NCBI RefSeq assembly: GCF_020783315.1
Contig: NZ_CP086063.1
Location: 868,001 to 932,000, forward strand
Length of the DNA: 64,000 nucleotides
Source: Ferruginibacter lapsinanis
Lineage (GTDB): Bacteria; Bacteroidota; Bacteroidia; Chitinophagales; Chitinophagaceae
Direction of reading: 5' to 3'
The translations under genes and the position numbers were made by a program. Under the pieces are notes generated by a model. It did no database searches, was not told where the DNA came from, and worked only from the letters and a program-made list of their open reading frames with translations. Shown in pieces: positions 43,310 through 54,200 of this stretch (position 1 is its first letter; each line of letters begins with the position of its first letter).

Positions 43310-44467
43310 CTATACTTTGGTAATAGTGTAAAGTCCTGTATAAGTGTTCACATGAATTTTATAATTACCAGCTTCGGCAGGTGAGTCCATTGTAGGAGAA
43401 TCGCCTGGAGTGGCATATTGTAATGCACCACCGGTAGAACTTGTACTGCCTAATTGCGGATGCCAATCGGGTGCAGAAGTTGCTGTTGGTCTAACTAAGA
43501 ACTTATATTGATTTCCCGGAGTTAAAGCAACGGTCAATTCATATTCAACAGCATTTAATCTGGTGAATTTTTGATTAGATGGAGGGTCATTTGTCCAGTT
43601 ACTTGCTGTAGCGCTTCCGGTAATATATAACCCGTCAAATTCAGGTATAGAAGAAGGTACCACTGTAAAGGTTCCGAATTGGAAATCAAAAGTAACTTTA
43701 TATGAACCCGCTGTTGCAGGTGAAACCAGATCACTTCCTTGTGGTTTAAAGGTGTCTCCTGCCGGATCATTACTGCCATTCGTTGTTCCTGTTCCACCAT
43801 ATTTATTATCCCAAACACCATCATTTACAGGTAATAACAAATACCCCTGTGATGAAGCGAATTGGAAAACACCTCCGAATGTTGTTTCATCAATTTGTGC
43901 AAATTGACTTCTTGGTGCATTAGAGGATGAATTGTTCCAGAAATATGGATCTGCAAAACCTCCAACGATAAACAATTTTGACGGTACTGTATATTTTGGA
44001 GGAATCTTGTACGGAGTCATTCTTACAGTAATTGGAGTAGAATAAGACAGATCATTGTTATTACCATAAGAAGAAACCAGTCTTATTGATATATCATGTG
44101 CTGTATTGAACGCAAATCCCCAAGCTAATAACATTGCATTAAGTTCTTTTGCTTTGTATGCTTTAGAAAATTTACCGAATATAGCTTCGCTTTTAATTGG
44201 GTTAGCAAAAGTTGCTGGTGTAGAAGGATCCATTTCTATCACAAATTTTTGATGTGCTAAAGATGTTCCCAACTTAGGATCTTCCCATGTAAAAGTAAGC
44301 ACAGTGTCTTCTGCCTGCGTAGATGTTGCGGCTACTGTGGTAACCGAACTAACTAAAGCAGGTTTTAGTCCTTTAGCATACGATTGCAGATCATCGGCCT
44401 TATCGCAAGATGCAAATGTTGCAACTAAGCCTACTAAAATTGCAAAGAGTTTGAAAGTATGTTTCAT
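43310..44467 (-). CDS. SusE/SusF-like starch-binding lipoprotein
   Basis: The 385-residue protein has a lipoprotein signal (FKLFAILVGLVATFASC, Cys20) and an N-terminal Ig-like SusE domain (residues about 35-150). Two tandem SusF-type carbohydrate-binding modules follow: LFIVGGFADPYFWNNSSSNAP and LYITGSATASNWTNDPPSN...YKFLVRP. It probably sits on the cell surface and holds starch chains for the SusCD transporter. It is the last gene of the operon, after a shorter homologue. Order and domain count make it the SusF-like partner. Confidence 0.85.
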   Translation of the reverse strand: MKHTFKLFAILVGLVATFASCDKADDLQSYAKGLKPALVSSVTTVAATSTQAEDTVLTFTWEDPKLGTSLAHQKFVIEMDPSTPATFANPIKSEAIFGKFSKAYKAKELNAMLLAWGFAFNTAHDISIRLVSSYGNNNDLSYSTPITVRMTPYKIPPKYTVPSKLFIVGGFADPYFWNNSSSNAPRSQFAQIDETTFGGVFQFASSQGYLLLPVNDGVWDNKYGGTGTTNGSNDPAGDTFKPQGSDLVSPATAGSYKVTFDFQFGTFTVVPSSIPEFDGLYITGSATASNWTNDPPSNQKFTRLNAVEYELTVALTPGNQYKFLVRPTATSAPDWHPQLGSTSSTGGALQYATPGDSPTMDSPAEAGNYKIHVNTYTGLYTITKV

Positions 44468-44516
44468 AAAAAAAATTTAATAATTAAAGTATCTTATAAT
44501 TTTTAGTTAGGCTGTT

Positions 44517-45371
44517 TTACAATTTTGTTAGTTTGAACGTTCTTGTAGCCAAATTAACCTCTATTTTATATGTTCCTGCGGTAGCTGGTGATGGAATTGC
44601 ATCAGGATCACTTGTTGTACCATCATTTACATCCAATGGACCTCCCATTGGGTCTGCTGTAGTTCCTTTAGGAATACCCCACTGAGGTTGCCAAGCACCA
44701 TTCTTTGTTAAGAATTTATAGTACTTACTTGAAGGTAAATCCATCGTTATTTCAAATTTCTTTGCACTTATCCAAGTAAATTGTTGACTTGATGGTGGTG
44801 CATTTGTCCAATTTGAAGGACAAGCCTCTCCTGTTATCCATAAAGTTGGAGGTGGTGGAGGTGGGATGTAATATGTTTTAACCCAGATACTTTTGATTTC
44901 TGAAACAAAAGGAAAATATCCTGCTGCAGAAGGCTCTTTCAAAGTAGAAGTTACCCTGAAATCCAACTTTTTTTCTACAGAAGTATCGAGATTCAGATTA
45001 ACAATCATTGCATTCAACTCTTTAACAGTGTATACCACATTTAAGTCAATTGCCTGAGCGTATATTTTTGCATTGGGATTTGTGAAGCCTGCTCCACTTG
45101 AATCCATTTCCAGTACATAGTTAACATCCTGTGAACTTACCCCCGTAGTAAATGTATACTCAGGATTGGTCCATTTGATATTAAGAGCCGGTTTGTCCTC
45201 ATCTGCCTTTAACAGCATAAGATGCTCGGAACTCCCTGAATAAAGATTTACCAATTGTAGTACAGGCGCAGTGCCTCCCGTATAGTATATCTTGTTTTCT
45301 TCTTTTTTACATGATGACACTCCAACTAAAACTAAAAGCAGAGCGATAATCAGTTTTGAAATATTTTTCAT
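44517..45371 (-). CDS. SusE-like starch-binding lipoprotein
   Basis: The 284-residue protein has a lipobox (LVLVGVSSC, then KKEENK), an N-terminal SusE domain (ALNIKWTNPEYTF, VYTVKELNAMIVNL) and one C-terminal binding module (LWITGEACPSNWTNAPPSSQQF ... YYKFLTKNGAWQPQWG). The SNWTN.PPS pattern also occurs in the next gene, showing a common origin. It follows susD by 27 bases. Confidence 0.87.
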   Translation of the reverse strand: MKNISKLIIALLLVLVGVSSCKKEENKIYYTGGTAPVLQLVNLYSGSSEHLMLLKADEDKPALNIKWTNPEYTFTTGVSSQDVNYVLEMDSSGAGFTNPNAKIYAQAIDLNVVYTVKELNAMIVNLNLDTSVEKKLDFRVTSTLKEPSAAGYFPFVSEIKSIWVKTYYIPPPPPPTLWITGEACPSNWTNAPPSSQQFTWISAKKFEITMDLPSSKYYKFLTKNGAWQPQWGIPKGTTADPMGGPLDVNDGTTSDPDAIPSPATAGTYKIEVNLATRTFKLTKL

Positions 45372-45398
45372 TATTGATATGTTTTGTTTAGTAAGAGA

Positions 45399-47102
45399 TT
45401 AATATCCTTGAACAGTTTGTTTAATATTTGGATTAGAAGACAATTCTGTAGCCGGAATTGGGTAAAGATTGTATTTGCTATCTACACCTGTACCGTTTAC
45501 AACACCGCCTTTCCATGCCCATAAATAATCACCACTAGTGAATTTTTTAAACCTGATCAGGTCAGTTCTTCTACAACATTCCCACATCATTTCTCTTCCT
45601 CTTTCTGCCAAGATATATGGTAGTGTTAACTCAGAAATAGTATTACCGTTAGGATCGCTAGGACGGGCTCTTTTACTTAATTGATTCAGATAATCCAGCG
45701 CTACTGTATTATCTGGACCTGAAGATCCACGACGTACCACTGCTTCCGCAAAATTCAGATACACTTCAGCTAATCTGAATAAAGGAAAATCTACGTCAGA
45801 GAAGTTACCAGCAGGGTCTGCATGAGGAGCTTTTCCGCCAACATTGATCCATTTCCCTGTACCAATAATCGGAGTTGGGTCATTCAATGTTTCAGTAGTA
45901 GTGTTTCTGAATTTGAAAGAAGAATAACCGTATTTAGATTCTCCCAACAATACTGTCATATTTATTAATTGGCTATCAACTTTACCGGTTGAAGGATCTG
46001 GTTCCTTAACCTTACCATCATAGAATTGACCACGGATATCTTTACTATCAAAAAGACTAACAAATTGTTGTGTGATCCTTATACAATTCCAGCTTCCGTT
46101 AGTACCGGAAACCTCTTTTTCTACCCCAGCCGGACCATGCACTAAAAATGTTGTTCCACCATAGTTTTGGCCATATGTACCATCATAAGGAATCGCATAA
46201 ATGAACTCATTGGTAAGTCTGTTATTATCTGCCAACATTAATTCTTTGTAGTTATTATGCAGACTGTATCCACCTTCATCTATTACTTTTTTGCTATACA
46301 CAATACAACTGTCATACAGATGAACATCCACCGTGTCTTTATATACTTCTGCATTCAAATACGCTCTTGATAATAAAGCCCAGGCAGCAGCTCTGTCAAC
46401 ACGGCCATATTCATTTGTTCTAGGAGCTTTTAATAACGTTGAAAGATCTTTTAATTCTGATACAACGTAAGCAAAAAGATCTTTACGACTGATCTGTGAT
46501 GGCAATCCGGCACCTATTGCATTAGCTTCTGTTGCAAACGGAACACTTCCAAACAGATCCATCAATACCCAATATTGATAGGCCCTTAAAAAACGGGCTT
46601 CTTGTTTATACATACGTATATTATCTGCATCAGTTCCAGTGATCCCTCTTTCAGCAAGTTTTGCATCAGACGACTGACGAATAAAATCATTACATAAAGT
46701 GATCTGGAAATAACTACGGTAAAATAACCCAGCTACTGTTGCATTTGAAGCAGACCAACTCATTTGATGTATACCCAAAGGATCGGTGTCTTTGTAATAT
46801 GTCCAACCGGCTTCGTCTGTAGAGAGACATTGCAAATACCAGAACATACGCAGAAAATCAGAGTTACCTTCATCACTGATTACTTCCTGAGAAATATCCC
46901 TGCTCCCGCTACCTCCCGTATTACCGGTGTTTTGCATGGAAGAATACACTTTAGCAAAAGCTGATCTGTATCCCAATGCGGTTTTATAAATATCATCCGC
47001 AAGTTTGTCATTAGTAGGTCGTAGATCCAATTTGGTACAACCACTGGAAATCGCAATAACTAAGCTTAGTGCAACAACCGACTTTAAAATATTATTTTTC
47101 AT
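45399..47102 (-). CDS. susD: SusD/RagB-family nutrient-binding lipoprotein
   Basis: The protein of 567 residues has a lipobox (VIAISSGCTKLDLRPTND), the helical TPR-like core of SusD (EARFLRAYQYWVLMDLFGSVPFAT, RVDRAAAWALLSRAYLNAEVY) and the conserved end (ILAERGREMMWECCRRTDLIRF, YPIPATELSSNPNIKQ). It forms the lid of the SusC channel and binds glycan. Substrate here is inferred as starch or a related alpha-glucan from the SusE-like genes and the GH13 amylase. Confidence 0.95.
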   Translation of the reverse strand: MKNNILKSVVALSLVIAISSGCTKLDLRPTNDKLADDIYKTALGYRSAFAKVYSSMQNTGNTGGSGSRDISQEVISDEGNSDFLRMFWYLQCLSTDEAGWTYYKDTDPLGIHQMSWSASNATVAGLFYRSYFQITLCNDFIRQSSDAKLAERGITGTDADNIRMYKQEARFLRAYQYWVLMDLFGSVPFATEANAIGAGLPSQISRKDLFAYVVSELKDLSTLLKAPRTNEYGRVDRAAAWALLSRAYLNAEVYKDTVDVHLYDSCIVYSKKVIDEGGYSLHNNYKELMLADNNRLTNEFIYAIPYDGTYGQNYGGTTFLVHGPAGVEKEVSGTNGSWNCIRITQQFVSLFDSKDIRGQFYDGKVKEPDPSTGKVDSQLINMTVLLGESKYGYSSFKFRNTTTETLNDPTPIIGTGKWINVGGKAPHADPAGNFSDVDFPLFRLAEVYLNFAEAVVRRGSSGPDNTVALDYLNQLSKRARPSDPNGNTISELTLPYILAERGREMMWECCRRTDLIRFKKFTSGDYLWAWKGGVVNGTGVDSKYNLYPIPATELSSNPNIKQTVQGY

Positions 47103-47127
47103 ATAAATTTATTTGTACAATGAGTTA

Positions 47128-50112
47128 TTAAAAGTCAAGATTTAAACCTAAAGAGAACACTCTTGGTCTTGGATAAAAATTATTATCAACACCACTACTG
47201 ATCTCAGGATCTAATCCTCTGTATTTAGTGATAACGAATACATTTTGAACTGTCAGAGAAGTACGTAATGTAGCTTTGTTATTAAATACACTTCCTACAT
47301 TATACCCTACATTAAAGTTGTCCATTCTCAAGAAAGAAGCATTTTCAAGGTAGAAATCACTTGATCCCTGTAATTGTGATACGCTTCCGGTAAATCCTGT
47401 TTCTAAATAATTTTTAGACCCGTTAGTTACAACTGTTCCTCCAACTATAGTACTCAATCTTCCCATATTACTGAAAATGTTATTATTCACATAGTTGTTC
47501 AAACTTGAACGCATTACAAACCCGGCATTCCATTTTTTGTAGGAGAAGTTTGTACTAAAGCCCATGTAAATGTTAGGATCTGCAGTTTTGCCTTTATACT
47601 TATCCTGATCATTGATGATTCCATCTCTGTTCAGATCTTCAAATAAACCCTCGATTGGTTTACCCGTAGCCTGATCATATACTTGTTTGTATAGATAGAA
47701 AGTATTTTTTGGAGATCCTACAGCATTAATATAGGCGAAGCCTGATGTTCCTGCTAAATTATAAGAAGGGAAACCAAGGTAATTAGGATCGTTAGGTATC
47801 ACTGTTAGGTTAGTGATGGTATTTTTATTGTAAGTAATATTGAAGTTTGCATCCCAAGTCATATCTCTGGTACGTATTGGTTGTACATTCAAATTAAACT
47901 CAACCCCTTTATTTTCCATGCTACCTACATTTTTAAGTGCGTAAGCAGAAAAATTAGATCCTACTGCCTGAGGTACACTGTTCAACAAGTCTTTGGTTTT
48001 TTTCAAGTAAAAATCAACACTACCTGAAATGCGATTGTTCAAGAATCCAAAGTCTAAGGCGATGTTTGAAGTAGATGTTTCTTCCCATTTCAAATCTCCT
48101 GTTACACCACCTGGTCTAACACCTTGTACATAATCATTACCAAATTGCGCTGATGCATTTAAACCCGCTGTTGAATAATATGCTAAATAGTTATAGTTAC
48201 CAATACCATCTTGTTGACCTGTAACACCATATCCAAGACGAAGTTTAAGATCTGATACTGTACTGCTGTTTTTAAAGAAATCATCCTTCATTCTCCAGGC
48301 TAATGCCACAGAAGGGAATGTTCCCCATCTGTAATCAGGAGCAAATCTTGAAGAACCATCACGACGTAATGTTCCGGTAAGAATATATTTGTCATTAAAA
48401 GTATAAATAGCTCTACCAAAGAACGATATTAATCTGTTAGCTGGTTTATCGTAAGCATATAGAACATAATCGCTAGCCGATTTTTTCTGTCCTTTTGCAT
48501 TTAAACCAATAAAGTTGTAATTGGTAGTAGTATAATTATTGTAAGAATAACCACCAGTAACATCTATCCTGCTTTTTATTGATTTCAAATCTTTAGCATA
48601 ATTCAGATAAAACTCAAGTAAAGAGTTGTTTTTATCTTGCTGACCAACACTCATAGTTCCTCCGGAAAAATAATCCTGAGCTGCACTATCTGAAACCTTT
48701 ACTAACCCGTGGTTTCTTGAAATATCATATCCAAGATTAAGATTAGCTCTCAACTCAGGTAAGAAATGGAATTTATAATCGAATTGAATATTACCAACAC
48801 TTCTTTTTGGATGTTGGTTATCGAATCTTTGTTCCAACAGACCCAAAGGATTTCTTCCTGCATTCAACTGCAATGATCCATCAGGGTTTGTATATTCTTT
48901 ATACCCGCCATACCTGTTGTTACCAGAGTATATTGGTTGAGTAGGATCATATCCTATAGCCGAACCAATTACATCTGCTGCAAAACGGGTGTTTTGCGCA
49001 ATTGCTTTAAGATTAACATCAATTTTAAGATGATTATTAAAAAAACTAGGATTAAGCGCTAAAGCCAAACTTATCTTTTCGAGATTATCAGTTTTTACCA
49101 CCCCTTGTTGGTTTTGGTAACCAAGCGATACCCTGTATGGTAAACCCTCAATTCCTCCTGTAAGACTAATATTATTATCGGTGGAAATTGCAGTTCTGTA
49201 AATTACATCCTGCCAGTTTGTATTTGCTGTACCTAAAGAAGCTTTTTGAGCTGCTGTACCATTTGCATTTACTATTGTTCTTATCTCATCCGCACTTAAT
49301 ACATCTACATTTTTAATAACACTGGCTATTGAGTTAACAGAGCTGAATGCTACTTTAAGTTTCCCTCCTCTACCTTTTTTAGTAGTAATAAGAATTACAC
49401 CATTGGCAGCTCTTGTACCATATATAGCTGCTGCTGATGCATCTTTTAAAATAGTGAATGACTCAATATCATTTGAGTTGATCAAACTTAACGGATTGGC
49501 TGCTCCATTAATTGCATCACCCAGATCCGGAAGAGGTACTCCATCAATTACTATTAACGGGTTATTACTTGCATTCAAAGAAGAACCTCCCCGCACACGG
49601 ATCGTACTTCCTGAACCAGGTTTACCACTATTTGATATGATAGATACACCTGCAACTTTACCAGCAATCATTTGCTCGGGAGTTGTGATAGCACCCTTTT
49701 GGAAATCTTTTTGTGAAACCACATTTACAGCACCGGTCAAATCTTTCTTTTTCGCAGTACCATACCCTACCACTACAACTTCTCCCAGATTCTGCGTAGA
49801 TTTTACCAGTCCTATATCTCCTGAAGGTCCTGTTGTTCGTAATTCTTGTCTGCCAAATTCAGTAGACGTAAACACCAAAACAGGGTTTGGCGAAGGGGCG
49901 CTTATTCTATAAACCCCGTTAGCATCGGTCTTAGTAGCAACAGTAGTGCCCTTAACCGTAACAGTTACACCAACAGCCGGAGATCCATCTTTGCTGTCGG
50001 TTACTTTACCGGAAACAACATTTTGCGCCATCGCTGCCATAGAAAGCAACAAAAACGCAAACGTTCCCGATAAAAACTTAGAGATTTTTTTCATGCTCTT
50101 TTTCATCTGCAT
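47128..50112 (-). CDS. susC: SusC/RagA TonB-linked outer-membrane transporter
   Basis: The 994-residue protein has a signal peptide (FLSGTFAFLLLSMAAMAQ) and a carboxypeptidase-like domain (VVSGKVTDSKDGSPAVGVTVTVKG). A TonB-dependent plug follows (GEVVVVGYGTAKKKDLTGAV, STIRVRGGSSLNASNNPLIVIDGV, AAAIYGTRAANGVILITTKKG), and then a long 22-strand barrel ending FSLGLNLDF. It imports oligosaccharides with energy from TonB. The start is uncertain among three nearby ATGs. It begins the susCDE operon; its upstream region carries two palindromes that may be operators. Confidence 0.95.
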   Translation of the reverse strand: MQMKKSMKKISKFLSGTFAFLLLSMAAMAQNVVSGKVTDSKDGSPAVGVTVTVKGTTVATKTDANGVYRISAPSPNPVLVFTSTEFGRQELRTTGPSGDIGLVKSTQNLGEVVVVGYGTAKKKDLTGAVNVVSQKDFQKGAITTPEQMIAGKVAGVSIISNSGKPGSGSTIRVRGGSSLNASNNPLIVIDGVPLPDLGDAINGAANPLSLINSNDIESFTILKDASAAAIYGTRAANGVILITTKKGRGGKLKVAFSSVNSIASVIKNVDVLSADEIRTIVNANGTAAQKASLGTANTNWQDVIYRTAISTDNNISLTGGIEGLPYRVSLGYQNQQGVVKTDNLEKISLALALNPSFFNNHLKIDVNLKAIAQNTRFAADVIGSAIGYDPTQPIYSGNNRYGGYKEYTNPDGSLQLNAGRNPLGLLEQRFDNQHPKRSVGNIQFDYKFHFLPELRANLNLGYDISRNHGLVKVSDSAAQDYFSGGTMSVGQQDKNNSLLEFYLNYAKDLKSIKSRIDVTGGYSYNNYTTTNYNFIGLNAKGQKKSASDYVLYAYDKPANRLISFFGRAIYTFNDKYILTGTLRRDGSSRFAPDYRWGTFPSVALAWRMKDDFFKNSSTVSDLKLRLGYGVTGQQDGIGNYNYLAYYSTAGLNASAQFGNDYVQGVRPGGVTGDLKWEETSTSNIALDFGFLNNRISGSVDFYLKKTKDLLNSVPQAVGSNFSAYALKNVGSMENKGVEFNLNVQPIRTRDMTWDANFNITYNKNTITNLTVIPNDPNYLGFPSYNLAGTSGFAYINAVGSPKNTFYLYKQVYDQATGKPIEGLFEDLNRDGIINDQDKYKGKTADPNIYMGFSTNFSYKKWNAGFVMRSSLNNYVNNNIFSNMGRLSTIVGGTVVTNGSKNYLETGFTGSVSQLQGSSDFYLENASFLRMDNFNVGYNVGSVFNNKATLRTSLTVQNVFVITKYRGLDPEISSGVDNNFYPRPRVFSLGLNLDF

Positions 50113-50268
50113 AGTTTTTCGTTTTTAATGATTGATGAAATGCTTAAGAACGTAAGCTGAGATGGAGAGGGTGGTAACAAGCACCGGGATCCCTTTTTCA
50201 TATACAAGCGTGTTCATCGTCATTTCATAAACAAACATTATCGTTTGTAAAGTTGTTTGATTATGATG

Positions 50269-50285
50269 TGTGTAAAAAATACACT
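50269..50285. promoter_or_regulatory. Putative operator 1 upstream of susC
   Basis: TGTGTAAAAAATACACT has arms GTGTA and TACAC five bases apart. It lies 26 bases from a second site of the same form. Confidence 0.5.
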
Positions 50286-50294
50286 AAGTAGGAA

Positions 50295-50309
50295 GTGTAA
50301 ATTTTACAC
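50295..50309. promoter_or_regulatory. Putative operator 2 upstream of susC
   Basis: GTGTAAATTTTACAC is a perfect palindrome with arms of seven and a single central T; it shares GTGTA-N5-TACAC with operator 1. Confidence 0.55.
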
Positions 50310-50466
50310 AATATTAAGCGTTTTTTTGATAAATCAAATATTTGTTAAAGTTTTTATTTTATTTTCTTAGGAAGGTATTAAACAGACGTCAGAGGTTAAT
50401 CGATTTAATGACAATAACTTGCTATAAATTGCTGCATTTCTACAACTTTTTATTTAAAAAATTGAC

Positions 50467-51213
50467 TTAAAAATCAATACCACTCCACTTTTTCTTTTTC
50501 TTTTCGTACTTCTCATAATTAAATTTATAGAGTTTCCCCGGACGATGTGGAACATCCTGTTCCATTTCTCCGGTATCGATTAAAAAGTCCATGGCAAAAA
50601 ACTTTTTGCGGAAATTTCGTCTATCCATTTTGACGTCTAAAATGGCCTCATACAGATTTTGCAACTCCCTCAAAGAGAACTTTTTAGGAAGCAAACTAAA
50701 TCCGAGCGGATGCTCTTGTACTCTTTTCTGTAACTGGCTTAAGCAGGTGTCAAAAATTTCCTGATGGTCAAACGCCAGATCAGTTACATTCTTGATGTCG
50801 TGCCAATGTAATTCGTTATCTAAAATATTTAATTTATGATGTTGAACATTTATCAATGAGCAATACGCTACCGTTACAACCCTTCCAACCGGGTGCCTTC
50901 CTACTGTACCAAATGTTTTCACTTGTTCCAGATACAGATCGTTTAATCCTGTACGTTCTTTTAATACCCGATAAGCCGCATTTCTAAGATCTTCCGTTGG
51001 ACCTACCAGATCTCCCAGTAGAGACCACTTGCCTTTGTAATTGGTCAGATCACTTCGGATCAATAATACCTTTAATTTATTTTCGTCAAATCCAAAAATC
51101 ACACAGTCAACTGATAAGGCAATACGGTTACTGTTTTCAAATTCAGATTGAATGATCTGTAATGTCTTGGTGTTCTTTGCGCTGGCTTTTTTATGTGACA
51201 ATTGATGTTCCAT
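50467..51213 (-). CDS. Nudix-domain transcription regulator (NrtR/AraR-like)
   Basis: The 248-residue protein has a Nudix fold (ALSVDCVIFGFDENKLKVLLIRSD, KWSLLGDLVGPTEDLRNAAYRVLKERTGL) and a C-terminal winged-helix domain (SLRELQNLYEAILDVKMDRRNFRKKF). The Nudix box has no REUxEE catalytic core (YRVLKER instead), so hydrolysis is unlikely and the fold probably senses a sugar. The same form is known for Bacteroides AraR-type regulators. It follows the amylase gene by 18 bases and precedes susC, so it likely controls both. Palindromes at both promoters may be its sites. Confidence 0.85.
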   Translation of the reverse strand: MEHQLSHKKASAKNTKTLQIIQSEFENSNRIALSVDCVIFGFDENKLKVLLIRSDLTNYKGKWSLLGDLVGPTEDLRNAAYRVLKERTGLNDLYLEQVKTFGTVGRHPVGRVVTVAYCSLINVQHHKLNILDNELHWHDIKNVTDLAFDHQEIFDTCLSQLQKRVQEHPLGFSLLPKKFSLRELQNLYEAILDVKMDRRNFRKKFFAMDFLIDTGEMEQDVPHRPGKLYKFNYEKYEKKKKKWSGIDF

Positions 51214-51231
51214 GTAAAGTAATATGGGTTG

Positions 51232-54200
51232 TTAAGGTTTAATGAATTTAGTAAAATTTGTCAAATTTCCTTGTCTGATTTTTAGGAAATAAGTTCCATG
51301 TGATAATTGTTGAACCAGATCTGCCATGCTTATTTCATATTGTCCTTTTAATACATTTTGGTTCAAAATTACTTTTATTTTTTGTCCGAAAGAATTATAC
51401 AATATAATTGAACAATTGCCATCTGCCGGAACTATATAAGCTAGTTTACTGGCCGGGGTAACAGGGTTTTGATAGACCATTATACCTAAGCCGTTTCTAA
51501 GATTATTTATGCTAAATGAATTTGTGGTGAATTGCGCTGAAGAATAAGCCCCCCCGTTATTTGCATCACAGTTGGCCCTCACTCTCCAATCGTAACTTGT
51601 AGTAGCTGTTAATCCGGATATCGTTATAGACAGGCCTGTTACAGGATTTGCCAATGCAGTCCAATTAACAGCACTTGTTAATTTGTATTCTACTGTGTAA
51701 GAACTTGCCCCCACTACGTTGGACCAGGAAACAATGGCCGCAACGTTGGTGATTCCGGTCGTATTCAGTCCGGTAGGAGCTGAAGGTGTTTCGTTTACAT
51801 TCACAATTATTTGTGCTCTTTGGCTTTCTCCACAATCAGTAGTTTGACTAACGTAATAGATAGTACTACCGGATAAGCTGGTAGATGGTATTATGCTTGA
51901 AGTACTACTTTGCCCGGTTGGAGATGTATACCATTTTAATCCTGTACCGGTAGCTGTTAAAGCAGAAGCTGTTGCATTCTGACAATAATTGATTGGAGAA
52001 ATTACTCCCGGAGGATTTGGCGGCCCCGGAATTGATGCAACATTCCCTGTCGCAGGAGATGAAACACAGCCGGCTGAATTTTTTGCTGTAATACTATAAG
52101 CAGCTCCGGCATTTATATTTGTAAATATTCCACTTGTATTCGTGTAATCTACCCCGTTACTACTGAATGTTAAACCGGTTTTATCAGAAGTTACTGTTAT
52201 CGTTGCTGTAGTAATCGTACAGGTTATTGTAGTCACACTCACCTGTGGCGTTGCCGGTGCTCCTGGAATAACCGGCACCACTATTGATCTTACGGCTGAT
52301 ACACAAGTTGAGTTGATATCCTTCGCCGTGATATTATAACTGGTACCCGGTGTTAAACCTGTAAATACGCCATTTGTATTTGTGTAATCTGTCCCGTTGA
52401 TTGAGTAACGGATATTGCTACCTGTTGGAGCTGTTACCGTTATAGTTCCCGTTGGAGCTATACAGGTAGGCGCTGTTGTTACGGATGCAGTCGGTTGTCC
52501 CGGAACATTCGGTTGAGCTGTGATCGTTCCCGTTCTGGCTGGTGAAACACAACCTCCGTTGATCGTTTTTGCTGTGATGCTGTATGCAGCACCGGCATTT
52601 ATATTTGCAAATACTCCACTGGTATTCGTATAATCTACGCCGTTACTACTGAAAACAAGTCCTGTTTTATCAGAGGTAACTGTTATCGTTGCTGTAGCTG
52701 TTGTACAGGTTGGTTCTGTTATACTTACTTGTGGAGCTGTTGGCGTGATTGGTTGTGCATTCAATGTTCCCGTCACTGGAGTTGAAACACAGCCGGATGA
52801 ATTTTTAGCCGTAATACTATATGCTGTTCCTGCTGCAATTGTAAATACTCCGCTTGTATTCGTGTAATCTACCCCGTTACTGCTAAATGTTAATCCTGTT
52901 TTATCAGAGGTAACTGTCACCGTTCCTGTGGCAACTGTACACGTAGCTTGCGTTACACTCACCTGTGGAGCCGCAGGTGCTCCCGGAACTGCAGGAACTG
53001 CTACAGACCTTACTACTGATACACAAGTTGAGTTGATATCTTTTGCGGTAATATTATAGCTGGTGCCAGGTGTTAAACCTGTAAACGCGCCATTCGTATT
53101 TGTATAATCTGTTCCGTTTATTGAATAACGGATATTTGCCCCGGTTGGTGCTGTTACAGTTATTGTTCCTGTTGGTGCAATACAAGTTGGCGCTGTTGTT
53201 ACTGAAGCTGTGGGTTGGGTAGGCACATTTGGCTGTACATTAACCGTTCCTGTTCTGGCAGGAGATACACAACCACCATTTATTGTTTTAGCAGTAATAC
53301 TATAAGAAGATCCTGCAAGAATATTACTAAAAACTCCTGAAGTATTTGTATAATTCGTTCCGTCGCTACTAAACACCAATCCGGTTTTGTCAGATGTGAT
53401 GGTTATAGTTGCTGTGGCTGTTGTACAGGTTGGTTGAGTGACATCCACCAGCGGTGCCGCCGGAGTTACAGGTTGTGCATTCAATGTTCCTGTTGCTGGA
53501 GATGAAACGCAGCCGGCTGAATTTTTTGCAGTGATGCTATATGCAGCACCGGCAGCAATCGTAAACACCCCATTTGTATTCGTGTAATCTACCCCGTTAC
53601 TACTAAACGTTAACCCTGTTTTATCAGAGGTAACTGTCACCGTTCCTGTAGCAACTGTACAGGTTGCTTGTGTCACACTCACCTGTGGCGTTGCCGGTGC
53701 TCCCGGAACTGCCGGAACTGTTACTGATCTTATTACAGATACACAAGTTGAGTTGATATCCTTCGCCGTGATATTATAACTGGTGCCCGGTGTTAAACCT
53801 GTAAATACGCCATTTGTATTTGTGTAATCTGTCCCGTTGATTGAGTAACGGATATTGCTACCTGTTGGAGCTGTTACCGTTATAGTTCCCGTTGGAGCTA
53901 TACAGGTAGGCGCTGTTGTTACGGATGCAGTCGGTTGTCCCGGAACATTCGGTTGAGCTGTGATCGTTCCCGTTCTGGCTGGTGAAACACAACCTCCGTT
54001 GATCGTTTTTGCTGTGATGCTGTATGCAGCACCGGCATTTATATTTGCAAATACTCCACTGGTATTCGTATAATCTACGCCGTTACTACTGAAAACAAGT
54101 CCTGTTTTATCAGAGGTAACTGTTATCGTTGCTGTAGCTGTTGTACAGGTTGGTTCTGTTATACTTACTTGTGGAGCTGTTGGCGTGATTGGTTGTGCAT

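Larger units (their letters stand above)
50113..50466 (-). promoter_or_regulatory. Regulatory region of the sus operon
   Basis: This 354-base gap contains the palindromes described separately, a third inverted repeat ACAAAC-ATTATC-GTTTGT (50231-50248) and a long 5' untranslated part of over 100 bases. No reading frame or terminator for the preceding Nudix gene was clear. Confidence 0.5.

Noticed and set aside
49403-49912. 169-residue + strand frame in susC
   Set aside because: It is antisense to the TonB plug region of susC and has no family features.
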